A program made the position numbers and the translations under genes. Positions 16,237-28,513 of a stretch of DNA of 50,758 nt are shown here, one piece after another. Each line of letters begins with the position of its first letter. Position 1 is the stretch's first letter. Location: positions 1-50,758 of the forward strand of contig NZ_JAUSTM010000016.1 in assembly GCF_030812835.1 (NCBI RefSeq), given 5' to 3'. The stretch is from Streptococcus moroccensis (GTDB taxonomy: Bacteria; Bacillota; Bacilli; Lactobacillales; Streptococcaceae). Under the pieces are notes generated by a model, which had not been told where the DNA came from, did not search any database, and was given only the letters and a program-made list of their open reading frames with translations.

Positions 16237-17892
16237 TTGAAATTTAAAGCATATGTTATTTTCATAGTAATACTTATCCTGTCTCTTTTACCGTTTCAAC
16301 GTATAGATGCAAATAGTCGCGTGTCTGTCCATGACCCATCCATTTTTTATGATGACACCACTGGCACTTACTATGTCTTTGGCTCTCACTTAGCTCAGGC
16401 TAAGTCAGATGATTTACAGAATTGGACAGCACTATTTGGCAGAGAATATGAAAATCCATCTAGTGTTTTGGGAGAGCTCAATGAGAACTTAGCGCCAGTC
16501 TTTGAATGGGCTGGTTATGATGATGCAGATACTGCTGGAGGTAGATATTCTGTCTGGGCACCTGATGTGTTATGGAACCCTTCTTATCAGTGGGAGGATG
16601 GCACAGCAGGGGCATACATGTATTATTTCTCCTCCTCGTCAACATGGAGACGGTCTGTCATTGGTTATGCGGTCTCTAAGGAAGTAGAAGGCCCTTACGA
16701 CTTTAAAGATACGCTGATCTACTCAGGATTCACCAAAGAAAATGCAACGGATGGTAGCAGTCGTAACATTCATTACACCAATACTCATATCGACGAATTG
16801 ATCGAAGCAGGTGTTATCGTAGATGGTTTCAATGACAAGTGGAACCGTGACAACGGTCATACCTATGATAATGACTATGCACCAAATGCAATTGATGCTA
16901 ATGTCTTTTTCGATAAGGATCATCGGCTTTATATGTCTTATGGGTCGTGGTCAGGCGGTATCTATCTTTTAGAACTTGACCCTGTAACCGGTAAAGCGAT
17001 TTACCCGGGTGTCGATGGTGTAACCCCTGATGGCCGACGAATTGATCGCTATTTCGGTACCCACTTGCTAGGCGGATGGCACCAATCCGGTGAAGCCCCC
17101 TACATTGTTTACGATGCCGATACCGATTATTACTACCTCTTTGTCACTTATGGTGGCTTGACCCGTGAGGGTGGGTATAACATGCGCTTGTTCCGTTCTA
17201 AAACGGTAGACGGCTTGTATGTAGATACCCAAGGCAATAATCCCCAATACACTGGATGGACGCCTGACCCAATTAATACGGCGTATGGGCTCAAGTTGAT
17301 GGGGAATTATAATTTTAATGACTTTGATGCACCTTACATGTCTCCGGGCCATAACTCAGCCTTCATTGATGAAAATGGTGACTGGTACCTGGTATACCAT
17401 ACTCGATTTGATCAAGGTAGTGAGTATCATGAAGTCAGAGTGCATCGCATGGTCATGACGGAAGACGGCTGGCCAGTAGCCTTGCCGTATGAATTTTACG
17501 AAAAAGAAAGAGCGCTTGCCTTGGCTTCTGATTCTGAGTTGGCTGGTGAGTATGAATTTGTTAATCACGGGACAGATAGTAGCGGTCGCGCGATTCCAAA
17601 AGCTTCTGTCATTTTACATGAGGATGGCACAGTTTCAGGAGGATTTACAGGAACTTGGACAACTGCATCTCAAGATGGTCTCTATCACCTTAACCTCACA
17701 AGTGCGGATGGTCATGTTTATAAAGGCCAATTCGCGCTTCAATATGCTGAAAGGTCTAGTCAAGTGAAACTTGTTTTCGCTCTTGTCGGTGATGATAATA
17801 CGGTTCTTTGGGGAAGTAAAGATAGTGACGCGTCGTCATTAACTAGTTTTTGGAATAAAATATTTATTTGGTTTCGAGATTTATTTCGTTAA
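16237..17892 (+). CDS. Secreted GH43 endo-arabinanase
   Basis: A 551-residue exported enzyme. The N-terminal signal peptide (KFKAYVIFIVILILSLLPF, cleaved around residue 26) is followed by the GH43 propeller. VHDPSIFYDD carries the base, NAIDANVFFD the modulating Asp, and GEAPYIVYD the acid Glu; GHNS holds the metal-site His. A C-terminal beta domain from about residue 410 resembles that of Bacillus Abn2-type endo-1,5-alpha-L-arabinanases. There is no LPXTG anchor. The protein instead ends in a short aromatic, basic helix (residues 534-551) that might hold it at the membrane or wall. The start is TTG at 16237 with GAAGGAG seven bases before it. It would start arabinan breakdown outside the cell. 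Confidence 0.88.
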   Translation: MKFKAYVIFIVILILSLLPFQRIDANSRVSVHDPSIFYDDTTGTYYVFGSHLAQAKSDDLQNWTALFGREYENPSSVLGELNENLAPVFEWAGYDDADTAGGRYSVWAPDVLWNPSYQWEDGTAGAYMYYFSSSSTWRRSVIGYAVSKEVEGPYDFKDTLIYSGFTKENATDGSSRNIHYTNTHIDELIEAGVIVDGFNDKWNRDNGHTYDNDYAPNAIDANVFFDKDHRLYMSYGSWSGGIYLLELDPVTGKAIYPGVDGVTPDGRRIDRYFGTHLLGGWHQSGEAPYIVYDADTDYYYLFVTYGGLTREGGYNMRLFRSKTVDGLYVDTQGNNPQYTGWTPDPINTAYGLKLMGNYNFNDFDAPYMSPGHNSAFIDENGDWYLVYHTRFDQGSEYHEVRVHRMVMTEDGWPVALPYEFYEKERALALASDSELAGEYEFVNHGTDSSGRAIPKASVILHEDGTVSGGFTGTWTTASQDGLYHLNLTSADGHVYKGQFALQYAERSSQVKLVFALVGDDNTVLWGSKDSDASSLTSFWNKIFIWFRDLFR

Positions 17893-17930
17893 CAAATAAA
17901 CTTAATATAATTTATATAAAGGAGGCTGAA

Positions 17931-20653
<2,723 letters not shown>

Positions 20654-20714
20654 CATATTTAGTCATTATTAGCTAAAGAGAATTATCTAATTTGACGTTT
20701 AAAAAGGAGCAAAC

Positions 20715-22154
20715 ATGAAAGTAACATTGACCGAACAACAGGGTCCAAAAATTTCAAAATACATCTACGGTCATTTCGCGGAGCATCTTGGCCGCTGTAT
20801 CTACGAAGGCCTCTATGTGGGCGAAGACTCATCCATTCCTAATGTTAATGGCATGCGCATTGATGTCGTTGAAGCCCTGAAAAACATTCAAATTCCAGTC
20901 CTTAGATGGCCGGGTGGCTGTTTTGCAGACGAATACCACTGGAAAGACGGTATTGGCCCTAAAGAAAATCGTAAAAAAATCGTCAACACCCACTGGGGTG
21001 GTGTCACAGAAAATAACCATTTTGGGACTCATGAATTTTTTGAACTAACCAAGCAACTCGGCTGTGAGGTTTATGTCAACGGTAACGTTGGTAGTGGCAC
21101 TGTTCAAGAAATGCAAGAATGGGTTGAATACATGACCATGGGAGGTGAGTCTCCTATGGCCAACCTTCGCCGTGAAAATGGCCAAGAAGAACCGTGGTCT
21201 GTTAAGTTCTTTGGTGTGGGTAACGAAAGCTGGGGCTGTGGCGGAAACATGCGACCTGAGTATTATGCGGATGAGTACAGACGCTATCAGACTTATGTTC
21301 GCCAATATGGCACTGAAAAGATTTACAAAATTGCTTGTGGGCCAAATATTGATGACTATAACTGGATGGATAAGGTCATGCAAATCGCTGCACCCTTTAT
21401 GGATGGCATCAGCTTACACCACTATGCCTTGACTGGTGAATGGCTGGATAAAGGCCCTGCTACTGGCTTCAAAGAAGAACACTGGTGGTCTCTCATCAAG
21501 AGTGCTCAAAAGATGGATGAGCTCATTACCAAACACAGCACTATCATGGACAAATACGATCCTGAAAAACGGGTTGGGCTTATTGTCGATGAGTGGGGCT
21601 CATGGTTGGCGGTTGAACCAGGAACCAATCCAGGTTTCCTTTACCAGCAAAACACGATCCGTGATGCTATGGTAGCAGCAGTGACCCTTAATATTTTCCA
21701 TAAACATGCTGAGCGTGTTCACATGGCTAACATTGCTCAAACCGTTAACGTTTTGCAATCCATGATCCTGACAGAAGGGGATCAAATGGTGAAAACCCCA
21801 AGTTATCATGTCTTTGATCTTTATAAAGTCCATCAAGATGCTGAGCTGGTTTCATCATATGGGGAAAGCGACGACACTGTTTCCTACACGGTATCTAAAA
21901 AAGATGGTCTTGTTTCTATTTCTGTATGTAACTACTCATTAGAGGAATCGAAATCCTTAGACTTTACAGGGGCATGCTCTGGCAAAGTAGTGGATGCACG
22001 CTATATTACGGCAGATACGATGGATGCGCATAACGATTTTGATCACCCAGAAACCATTACCATCAAATCCTTTGAGGGAGTATCAACAACAGATGGGACT
22101 GTGAACTTAACCGTGCCACCGATGTCTGTTGTAACCGTACAGCTCGAACAATAA
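20715..22154 (+). CDS. GH51 alpha-L-arabinofuranosidase 2
   Basis: A 479-residue second GH51 enzyme. The acid/base Glu is in [13 protein letters not shown] and the nucleophile in [10 protein letters not shown]. The N-terminal block [20 protein letters not shown] is typical of the second bacterial GH51 subgroup. AAAAAGGAG precedes the ATG; 61 bases separate it from GH51-1, with no clear promoter or terminator between. The two copies may split preferences between alpha-1,5 backbone and 1,3/1,2 side-chain arabinose, as described for AbfA/Abf2 pairs in bacilli; which does which cannot be told from the sequence. Confidence 0.93.
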   Translation: MKVTLTEQQGPKISKYIYGHFAEHLGRCIYEGLYVGEDSSIPNVNGMRIDVVEALKNIQIPVLRWPGGCFADEYHWKDGIGPKENRKKIVNTHWGGVTENNHFGTHEFFELTKQLGCEVYVNGNVGSGTVQEMQEWVEYMTMGGESPMANLRRENGQEEPWSVKFFGVGNESWGCGGNMRPEYYADEYRRYQTYVRQYGTEKIYKIACGPNIDDYNWMDKVMQIAAPFMDGISLHHYALTGEWLDKGPATGFKEEHWWSLIKSAQKMDELITKHSTIMDKYDPEKRVGLIVDEWGSWLAVEPGTNPGFLYQQNTIRDAMVAAVTLNIFHKHAERVHMANIAQTVNVLQSMILTEGDQMVKTPSYHVFDLYKVHQDAELVSSYGESDDTVSYTVSKKDGLVSISVCNYSLEESKSLDFTGACSGKVVDARYITADTMDAHNDFDHPETITIKSFEGVSTTDGTVNLTVPPMSVVTVQLEQ

Positions 22155-22169
22155 TGAAAAGGAGACCTC

Positions 22170-22988
22170 ATGTCTATTTTAAAAGAGACCTTTACCTTAG
22201 CAAACGGGGTGGAAATCCACAAAGTGGGCCTTGGAACTTGGCAATCTGCACCTAATGATGCTTATCGTGCCACTAAGTTTGCCCTTGAAAATGGCTATTA
22301 CCATGTGGATACCGCTTACGTCTACGGTAACCAAGAAGAAGTGGGGCGTGGTGTTAAAGATAGCGGTTTGGACCGCAAAGACGTCTTTATCACGTCGAAA
22401 ATCCCTGCAGAATGGAAATCCTATGAGGAGTCTGTTCGTGCCATTGAAGAGAGTTTAGAGCAACTTGGGGTGGATTACATTGACCTCATGTTGATTCATG
22501 CTCCTCGTCCTTGGAGTGAAATGCATGAACGTCCTATCGTTAACCACTATTATGACGAAAATGCAGAAATGTGGCGCGCTTTAGAAGATGCCTATGAAGC
22601 AGGAAAACTCCGTGCTATTGGTGTGTCTAACTTTAGCGTTGACGATTTGGAACATCTGCTTGAAAAAGCGCGTATTACACCGATGGTCAACCAGATCATT
22701 TACCATATCGGAAATACTAATCCAGAAGTGCTCGCTTTTTGTGAAAAACACAATATTTTGGTAGAAGGGTATTCACCGATTGCGACAGGGCGTTTACTCG
22801 GTGATGAAGGGATTCAGAAGATGGCTGATAAATATGGCAAATCAATCCCTCAAATCTGTATCCGTTACCTTTTGGAAAAAAATATTCTCCCATTGCCAAA
22901 ATCTGTCCATGAGGATTACATCCTTCAAAATGGCCAAGTTGACTTTACTATAGAGCCAGAAGATGTTGCTTATCTAGACAGCTTATAA
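22170..22988 (+). CDS. Aldo/keto reductase
   Basis: A 272-residue NADPH-dependent reductase of the 2,5-diketogluconate-reductase-like group. The catalytic tetrad is visible as Asp (HVDTAYVYGNQ), Tyr (AYVYG), Lys (ITSKI) and His (LMLIHAPRPW). IGVSNFS and the C-terminal LPKSVH are cofactor-binding motifs. It begins 16 bases after GH51-2, with AAAAGGAG, and is the last gene of the long arabinan operon. A role in reducing L-arabinose or another released carbonyl sugar to its alditol is possible from context, but many such enzymes are generalists. Confidence 0.88.
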   Translation: MSILKETFTLANGVEIHKVGLGTWQSAPNDAYRATKFALENGYYHVDTAYVYGNQEEVGRGVKDSGLDRKDVFITSKIPAEWKSYEESVRAIEESLEQLGVDYIDLMLIHAPRPWSEMHERPIVNHYYDENAEMWRALEDAYEAGKLRAIGVSNFSVDDLEHLLEKARITPMVNQIIYHIGNTNPEVLAFCEKHNILVEGYSPIATGRLLGDEGIQKMADKYGKSIPQICIRYLLEKNILPLPKSVHEDYILQNGQVDFTIEPEDVAYLDSL

Positions 22989-22992
22989 TGAA

Positions 22993-23039
22993 AAAGAGAT
23001 AACTCTAAAATGTCCATACATTTATCGAGTTATCTCTTT
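22993..23039. repeat. Perfect 13-bp inverted repeat enclosing an operator
   Basis: AAAGAGATAACTC (22993-23005) and GAGTTATCTCTTT (23027-23039) are perfect complements. The 21-base loop holds the TGTCCATACA operator. The right arm runs into the araB -35 box. With only TTT after it, it is at best a weak plus-strand terminator for the preceding operon; on the minus strand five T follow. Confidence 0.75.
23011..23020 (+). promoter_or_regulatory. Probable AraR operator, upstream site at araB
   Basis: TGTCCATACA is the exact reverse complement of the araR-site TGTATGGACA. It is centred 32 bases (three helical turns) upstream of the promoter operator at 23043, suited to cooperative binding of two AraR dimers. 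Confidence 0.62.
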
Positions 23040-23065
23040 ACATGTCTGGACACATCTGGTAAAAT
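23037..23065 (+). promoter_or_regulatory. araBDA promoter with AraR operator in the spacer
   Basis: TTTACA (23037-23042) and TAAAAT (23060-23065) have a 17-base spacer holding TGTCTGGACA at 23043-23052. The layout and much of the sequence equal the GH127 promoter. Confidence 0.78.
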
Positions 23066-23076
23066 AAAAGTATCTT

Positions 23077-23090
23077 AGAAAACGATTACA
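23077..23090 (+). promoter_or_regulatory. cre CcpA site of araBDA
   Basis: AGAAAACGATTACA matches 13 of 14 cre positions and lies between the -10 and the araB ribosome site, fitting repression by preferred sugars. Confidence 0.68.
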
Positions 23091-23100
23091 GGAGGTTATC

Positions 23101-24690
23101 ATGCTTCAAGAAAAACAAGACATCCTTAATGGTCGGACAGCTCTTGGGATTGAATTTGGATCAACGCGGATTAAGGCTGTGTTGATTGATAGTCGTCAAT
23201 TACCGATTGCTTCTGGTAGCCATGAATGGGAAAACCAGTTGGTCGATGGGGTTTGGACCTATGACCTAGATGCCATTTGGACTGGCATTCAGGATGCTTA
23301 TGTAAACTTAGTGGCGGATGTTCAGGAAAAATTTGAAACACCATTGACTACTTTTGGTAGCCTTGGTATTAGCGCCATGATGCATGGGTATATGGCGTTT
23401 GACAAAGATGATCAGTTGTTGGTGCCGTTTCGTACTTGGCGCAATACCATGACTGGACAGGCAGCTGAGGCTCTAAGTGAGCGTCTTGAATTCAATATTC
23501 CAGAACGCTGGAGCATTGCCCATCTTTATCAGGCTATCTTAAATGACGAAAAACACCTGCCAGACCTCACTTTCTTCACAACACTTGCGGGCTACGTTCA
23601 CTGGCAGTTAACTGGTGAGAAGGTATTGGGTGTTGGGGATGCGTCAGGCATGTTCCCGATTGATCCAAAGACCGCTGACTATCGGCAGGACTATGTTCAA
23701 AGCTTTAATGATTTAATCGCACCTAAAGATTTCCCATGGACCCTTGAACAAGTCTTACCAACTGTTTTAAGTGCGGGTCAAGCAGCTGGCAAACTAACTG
23801 AAAAAGGTGCCAAGCTTCTTGATCCTTCTGGTCTCTTAGAAGCTGGTATTCCACTTTGCCCTCCAGAAGGCGATGCTGGAACTGGTATGGTTGCCACCAA
23901 CAGTATTGCTCCTCGAACAGGGAATGTTTCCGCTGGAACCTCTATCTTTGCCATGATTGTCTTGGAAGATGACCTCAAAAATCGCTACCCTGAAATCGAT
24001 GTGGTAACAACGCCAGTTGGCGATACTGTCGCAATGGTTCACGCCAATAACTGTAGTTCAGATATCAACGCCTGGGTGAAACTGTTCCATGAATTTAGCC
24101 GATTAGCAGGCCAAGACTTGTCTATGGATTCCACTTATCAATTGCTCTTTAAAGAAGCATTAAAAGGTGAAAAAGATTGTGGTCAACTCTTGAGCATCGG
24201 TTACTATTCAGGAGAAAGCATTACAGCTATCGATGAAGGACGTCCGATGTTAGTCCGCACACCAGAAAGTCGGTTGACAGTGGCCAACCTCATGCGCAGC
24301 CATATCCTATCAGCCTTTGCGACCCTGTCCTTAGGGATGGATATCTTAACCCAAGAAGAAAAAATCCATATTGACCGTATTTTAGGCCATGGCGGTATCT
24401 TTAAAACCCCAGAAGTGGCTCAACGCCTCTTGGCTTCAGCTATTGAAACACCGGTTTCTGTCATGGAAACAGCTGGAGAAGGGGGAGCGTGGGGAATTGC
24501 TCTCTTGGCCGATTACCTCAACCACTCAGACCTTTCGTTGGCAGAGTATTTGGAAACGAAAGTATTTGCGACAGCCGCAACAGAAACAATCGCTCCAGAA
24601 GCAGATGATATTGACGGCTTCAAGCAATTTATGGAGCGTTACCAGCCAGGTTTAGAGCTGGAAAAATTAGCTGTTGACCTGATCAAATAG
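23101..24690 (+). CDS. araB: L-ribulokinase (FGGY family)
   Basis: A 529-residue FGGY sugar kinase that phosphorylates L-ribulose to L-ribulose 5-phosphate. The N-terminal phosphate-1 motif is [15 protein letters not shown]. The substrate region has [11 protein letters not shown], and the C-terminal half carries the ATP-binding [10 protein letters not shown] and [11 protein letters not shown] segments. The length and the sequence type resemble the lactobacillar AraB group, which is closer to xylulokinases than to E. coli AraB. Position between an AraR/CcpA promoter and araD-araA fixes the function. AGGAGG lies at 23091-23095. The gene order B-D-A is compact: eight bases before araD. Confidence 0.9.
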   Translation: MLQEKQDILNGRTALGIEFGSTRIKAVLIDSRQLPIASGSHEWENQLVDGVWTYDLDAIWTGIQDAYVNLVADVQEKFETPLTTFGSLGISAMMHGYMAFDKDDQLLVPFRTWRNTMTGQAAEALSERLEFNIPERWSIAHLYQAILNDEKHLPDLTFFTTLAGYVHWQLTGEKVLGVGDASGMFPIDPKTADYRQDYVQSFNDLIAPKDFPWTLEQVLPTVLSAGQAAGKLTEKGAKLLDPSGLLEAGIPLCPPEGDAGTGMVATNSIAPRTGNVSAGTSIFAMIVLEDDLKNRYPEIDVVTTPVGDTVAMVHANNCSSDINAWVKLFHEFSRLAGQDLSMDSTYQLLFKEALKGEKDCGQLLSIGYYSGESITAIDEGRPMLVRTPESRLTVANLMRSHILSAFATLSLGMDILTQEEKIHIDRILGHGGIFKTPEVAQRLLASAIETPVSVMETAGEGGAWGIALLADYLNHSDLSLAEYLETKVFATAATETIAPEADDIDGFKQFMERYQPGLELEKLAVDLIK

Positions 24691-24698
24691 GAGGAATC

Positions 24699-25394
24699 AT
24701 GTTAGAAGCATTAAAAGAAGCCGTATTTCAGGCTAATCTTGAATTACCTAAGCGAGACTTGATTAAGTATACTTGGGGAAATGTCAGCGCCGTCGATCGT
24801 GAATCAGGATTGTTTGTCATCAAGCCATCTGGTGTTGACTATGACATTATGACTGCCGATGATATGGTGGTTTGTGATTTTGACGGAAATGTCGTTGAAG
24901 GCGATTTACGCCCATCCTCTGACATGCCAACGCACGCAGTCTTATATAAAACCTACGACAGCATTGGCGGTATCGTCCATACTCACTCACCGTGGGCAGC
25001 TAGCTGGGCCCAATCTGGTCAGGATGTTCCTGCCATGGGAACAACTCACGCCGATACCTTTTATGGCACGGTACCTTGCGCCCGCTTTTTAAGCAAGGAA
25101 GAGTTAGATGCTGGTTATGAGCATGAAACTGGCAATGTCATCGTTGAGACCTTTGAAAAACGCGGTCTTGATCCGGTGGCTATACCTGGTATCTTGCTAC
25201 AAGGTCATGGTCCCTTTACTTGGGGGAAAGATGCAGCTGACGCTGTCATGCATGCTGTTGTCCTAGAAGAAGTGTGCAAAATGAACTTCTATACCCGCAT
25301 GCTTAATCCATTTGCCCCTGAATTGCCACAATATGTTTTAGATAAACACTACCTCCGTAAGCATGGTAAGAATGCTTACTATGGTCAAAAATAA
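24699..25394 (+). CDS. araD: L-ribulose-5-phosphate 4-epimerase
   Basis: A 231-residue class II aldolase-type epimerase that converts L-ribulose 5-phosphate to D-xylulose 5-phosphate. The zinc-binding histidines lie in [11 protein letters not shown] and [23 protein letters not shown] and [11 protein letters not shown] are substrate and phosphate motifs. The length equals that of typical AraD. AGGAGG precedes the ATG, and araA follows after 45 bases. The product feeds the pentose phosphate or phosphoketolase route. Confidence 0.96.
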   Translation: MLEALKEAVFQANLELPKRDLIKYTWGNVSAVDRESGLFVIKPSGVDYDIMTADDMVVCDFDGNVVEGDLRPSSDMPTHAVLYKTYDSIGGIVHTHSPWAASWAQSGQDVPAMGTTHADTFYGTVPCARFLSKEELDAGYEHETGNVIVETFEKRGLDPVAIPGILLQGHGPFTWGKDAADAVMHAVVLEEVCKMNFYTRMLNPFAPELPQYVLDKHYLRKHGKNAYYGQK

Positions 25395-25439
25395 TCGTAA
25401 ACAAAAAATAAGAATCATCTCAAAAAGGAGAAATACAAC

Positions 25440-26861
25440 ATGTCAGATAATAAAGTTTTTTGGTTTGTCATCGGTTCCCAACATCTTTATGGCGAAGATG
25501 CGCTAGAAGAAGTACGCAAACACGGTCGTGAAATGGCTGATGTACTTAACAAGTCAGGTCATTTGCCTTATCCTGTTGAATTCCAAGAAGAATTAGCCGT
25601 TTCAGCAGATGTGATCACTAAGCTCATGAAGGAAGTAAACTACCGGGATGAAGTAGCGGGTGTCATCACTTGGATGCATACCTTCTCACCAGCAAAAATG
25701 TGGATCCGTGGAACGAACCTTCTCCACAAACCATTGCTTCACTTGGCGACCCAATACAATGAGTCTATTCCATGGGCAACCATCGATATGGACTTCATGA
25801 ACTTGAACCAGGCTGCTCACGGTGACCGTGAATATGGTTTCATCAACGCACGCCTCAAGAAAAACAACAAAATTATCGTTGGTTATTGGCAAAATGAGTC
25901 TGTCCAAAAAGACATCGGTGCCTGGATGGATGTTGCAGTTGCTTACAATGAAGGCTTTAACATCAAGGTGGCCCGCTTTGGCGACAACATGCGTGATGTG
26001 GCTGTAACAGATGGTGACAAAGTCGAAGCTCAAATCAAATTTGGTTGGACAGTAGACTACTATGCAGTCGGTGATTTGGTTGAGGTTGTCAATGCTGTGA
26101 CGGATGAAGAAGTGAATGACTTATTTGCAACTTATGCAGACTTGTACGACTTTGACTATGCAGATTATGACAAAGAAACTTGGGAACACCATGTTAAGGA
26201 ACAGGCGAAATATGAAATTGCCTTGAAACGTTTCTTAGATGAAGGTGGCTACACAGCCTTTTCGAGCAACTTCCAAGACCTCCACGGTTTGGAACAATTG
26301 CCAGGTCTTGCAGTACAACGTTTGATGGCTGCGGGCTATGGTTTTGCTGGTGAAGGTGACTGGAAAACAGCGGCTCTCGATCGCTTCATGAAGATTATGT
26401 CTCACAACCAAAACACTGGTTTCATGGAAGATTACACTTATGAAATGGGTCTTGGTAAAGAAGCAATCTTGCAATCACACATGCTTGAAGTAGATCCAAG
26501 CCTTGCGAAAAACAAGCCAAAAATCCTAGTATCACCACTTGGTATTGGGGGCAAAGCAGATCCAGCCCGCCTAGTCTTTGATGGTAAAGCGGGTGACGGT
26601 GTCGTTGTGTCAATGGCTGACTTTGGTTCTGAGTTTAAACTCTTGATCAACGAAGTGACAGCCTTTGAACCGACTGTTGAAGCACCAAATCTCCCAGTAG
26701 CGCGTGTGCTTTGGGAAGTTAAACCCAACTTCCAAGACGGCATTAAAGCTTGGATCGAAGCTGGTGGTGGTCACCATACAGTTGTTTCTCTTAACTTAAC
26801 CAGTGATCAAATCATCACTTGGGCTAAGTTAGTTGGATTAGACTACGTGTTGATTAAATAG
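25440..26861 (+). CDS. araA: L-arabinose isomerase
   Basis: A 473-residue Mn-dependent isomerase that converts L-arabinose to L-ribulose, the first step of catabolism. It starts with the family block [19 protein letters not shown], has [12 protein letters not shown], and shows [12 protein letters not shown] and [11 protein letters not shown], which carry the metal-binding Glu residues, with the C-terminal GGGHHTVVS supplying His. The AAAAAGGAG ribosome site is strong and codon choice is biased toward well-translated codons, suggesting high expression. It ends the araBDA operon before a terminator. Confidence 0.97.
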   Translation: MSDNKVFWFVIGSQHLYGEDALEEVRKHGREMADVLNKSGHLPYPVEFQEELAVSADVITKLMKEVNYRDEVAGVITWMHTFSPAKMWIRGTNLLHKPLLHLATQYNESIPWATIDMDFMNLNQAAHGDREYGFINARLKKNNKIIVGYWQNESVQKDIGAWMDVAVAYNEGFNIKVARFGDNMRDVAVTDGDKVEAQIKFGWTVDYYAVGDLVEVVNAVTDEEVNDLFATYADLYDFDYADYDKETWEHHVKEQAKYEIALKRFLDEGGYTAFSSNFQDLHGLEQLPGLAVQRLMAAGYGFAGEGDWKTAALDRFMKIMSHNQNTGFMEDYTYEMGLGKEAILQSHMLEVDPSLAKNKPKILVSPLGIGGKADPARLVFDGKAGDGVVVSMADFGSEFKLLINEVTAFEPTVEAPNLPVARVLWEVKPNFQDGIKAWIEAGGGHHTVVSLNLTSDQIITWAKLVGLDYVLIK

Positions 26862-26903
26862 ATAGTTTTCATTACGATAAACTGAAGCCCCTCCTATAAA
26901 CTG

Positions 26904-26942
26904 AAGTGCTGGAAGACAGAAAACGTCTTCTAGCATTTCTAT
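26904..26942 (+). terminator. araBDA terminator
   Basis: A 14-bp stem (26904-26917 with 26925-26938, two G-U pairs) followed by TTTCTATT. Just before it a nine-base direct repeat AAACTGAAG occurs at 26879 and 26898. Confidence 0.72.
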
Positions 26943-26955
26943 TAGTATTTCAGTA

Positions 26956-26984
26956 TTGACATCCCTATCTATTTAGGGTATTCT
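26956..26984 (+). promoter_or_regulatory. MATE pump promoter
   Basis: TTGACA (26956-26961), 17 bases, TATTCT (26979-26984). The MATE gene thus has its own vegetative promoter, separate from the arabinose island. Confidence 0.75.
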
Positions 26985-27026
26985 GGTTCATGCAATCAAA
27001 GATTTAATAGGATTTAGGAGATAGAC

Positions 27027-28379
27027 ATGCATGATTTAACCAAGGGGAAGCCGATTAAGGTCATTCTCTTATTTACCATTCCTCTTGTTGTAGGGAGTAT
27101 TTTTCAATTATTTTATAACTTCGCAGACAGTATGATTGTCGGTCATACCCTGGGAGAACAGTCTTTTGCAGCTGTGGGAGCAACAGGCAGTATTGTCTTT
27201 TTCATTCTCGGTTTTGCACAAGGGTTAACAGGTGGTTTCTCCGTTATTTTAGCCCAACGCTATGGGGCTAAAGATAATACGGATATTAAGCGATCATTTA
27301 TTACGGGTTTGACACTTTCCCTTGCCATTGGATTAGTTTTATCCCTCATCGCCCTTACCTTTTTGGGTAATCTATTAGAACTCATGCAAACACCTCCTGA
27401 GTTAATCGATCAGTCAAAACAATTTCTGACGGCCATCTTTGGAGGTAGTTTAGCAACCATATTATATAATTATTTATCTAATAGTATCAGAGCCTTAGGG
27501 GACAGTCGAACACCCCTTTATGCCTTAATTGTTGCTGTCATTTTGAACGTTATTTTGGACTTCGTTTTTATCTTGAATTTTAAATTAGGCGTTTTTGGCG
27601 CTGGGGTTGCAACCATAATTGCTCAGGTTTTATCAGTCCTCTTCCTAATCTGGCACATCAAGAAAAAAGTTCCTCTACTACAATTATCTAAAAATGATTG
27701 GCATCTGGTTACCAAGGAAGAATGTCAAAAACACCTTCAATTAGGCCTTCCTATGGGCTTTCAAGCTTCAATTATTGCTATTGGGACCATGACCTTACAG
27801 TATGCGCTTAACCAGTTAGGAACAGAGGCTATTGCTGCTCAAGCCATAGCCAGTCGTACTGATCAACTCGCGATGCTTCCAATGATTAATTTAGGTCAGG
27901 CTATTTCAACCTTTACTGCCCAAAACTACGGTGCCAAGGCCTACCGAAGGATTTTCGATGGGGTCAAAAAGACAGTTGCATTATCTGTGATATGGTCATT
28001 GCTTTTTGTGGTCATTCTTCTCTTGGGCAATCGCTTTTTCTCATCATTGTTCCTACCTAATGGATCGGAATCGATTTACCAAATGGCATTTAGTTATTAC
28101 GTGATTAATGGGGTATGTTACTGGATTTTAGCGATTCTTTTCGTTTTAAGAGGTTTCATCCAAGGCCTCGGAAAAAGTTTTGCCCCAACGCTCGCTGGTA
28201 TAATGGAGTTAATCATGAGGGTTGTTGTTGCCTTAATTGGCTTGCATTATTTTGGCTTTACCGGTGTTGCAGCAGCCAATCCGGCAGCCTGGATTGGTAG
28301 TGTGGCCATTTTGATCCCGACGACTTATATCGTGACGAAACAGCTCAAAGGATTTATCGCAAACGAAAAGAAAAGCTGA
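27027..28379 (+). CDS. MATE family multidrug efflux transporter
   Basis: A 450-residue membrane protein with about twelve helices. The N-terminal block LTKGKPIKVILLFTIPLVVGSIFQ and the paired halves (QLFYNFADSMIVGHTLGE, and FRAL-like SIRALGDSRTPLYA) are typical of MATE/DinF exporters, which expel cationic drugs in exchange for Na+ or H+. Start ATG 27027 has TAGGAG upstream. It is monocistronic, with its own promoter. The substrate is not predictable. Confidence 0.9.
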   Translation: MHDLTKGKPIKVILLFTIPLVVGSIFQLFYNFADSMIVGHTLGEQSFAAVGATGSIVFFILGFAQGLTGGFSVILAQRYGAKDNTDIKRSFITGLTLSLAIGLVLSLIALTFLGNLLELMQTPPELIDQSKQFLTAIFGGSLATILYNYLSNSIRALGDSRTPLYALIVAVILNVILDFVFILNFKLGVFGAGVATIIAQVLSVLFLIWHIKKKVPLLQLSKNDWHLVTKEECQKHLQLGLPMGFQASIIAIGTMTLQYALNQLGTEAIAAQAIASRTDQLAMLPMINLGQAISTFTAQNYGAKAYRRIFDGVKKTVALSVIWSLLFVVILLLGNRFFSSLFLPNGSESIYQMAFSYYVINGVCYWILAILFVLRGFIQGLGKSFAPTLAGIMELIMRVVVALIGLHYFGFTGVAAANPAAWIGSVAILIPTTYIVTKQLKGFIANEKKS

Positions 28380-28412
28380 TGTTATCAGTGCCTTTCTCTC
28401 AAAATAGTAAAT

Positions 28413-28458
28413 GAAAAAGGACCTAGCTCTGAGTGAATCAGAACTAAGTCCTTATTTT
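28413..28458 (-). terminator. Terminator shared by MATE and metallopeptidase genes
   Basis: A 16-pair stem (28417-28432 with 28438-28453). Two positions are A-C mismatches on the plus strand but G-U pairs on the minus strand, and a T-tract follows on the minus strand. It is therefore built for the minus-strand metallopeptidase, and probably also stops the MATE transcript. Confidence 0.8.
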
Positions 28459-28513
28459 GCACGTTTTAATTGTAGCGTGGGCAATCTCTTATGGATCACC
28501 TATCGATAGCAGT

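Noticed and set aside
23005..23039. A strong terminator after the aldo-keto reductase
   Set aside because: The 13-bp hairpin is convincing but only three T follow before the araB promoter, so full termination is not supported.
26438..26743. Minus-strand open frames opposite araA, and similar frames opposite galT, rpoD and GH1
   Set aside because: They are mirror frames of strongly biased genes, with no ribosome sites and low-complexity products.
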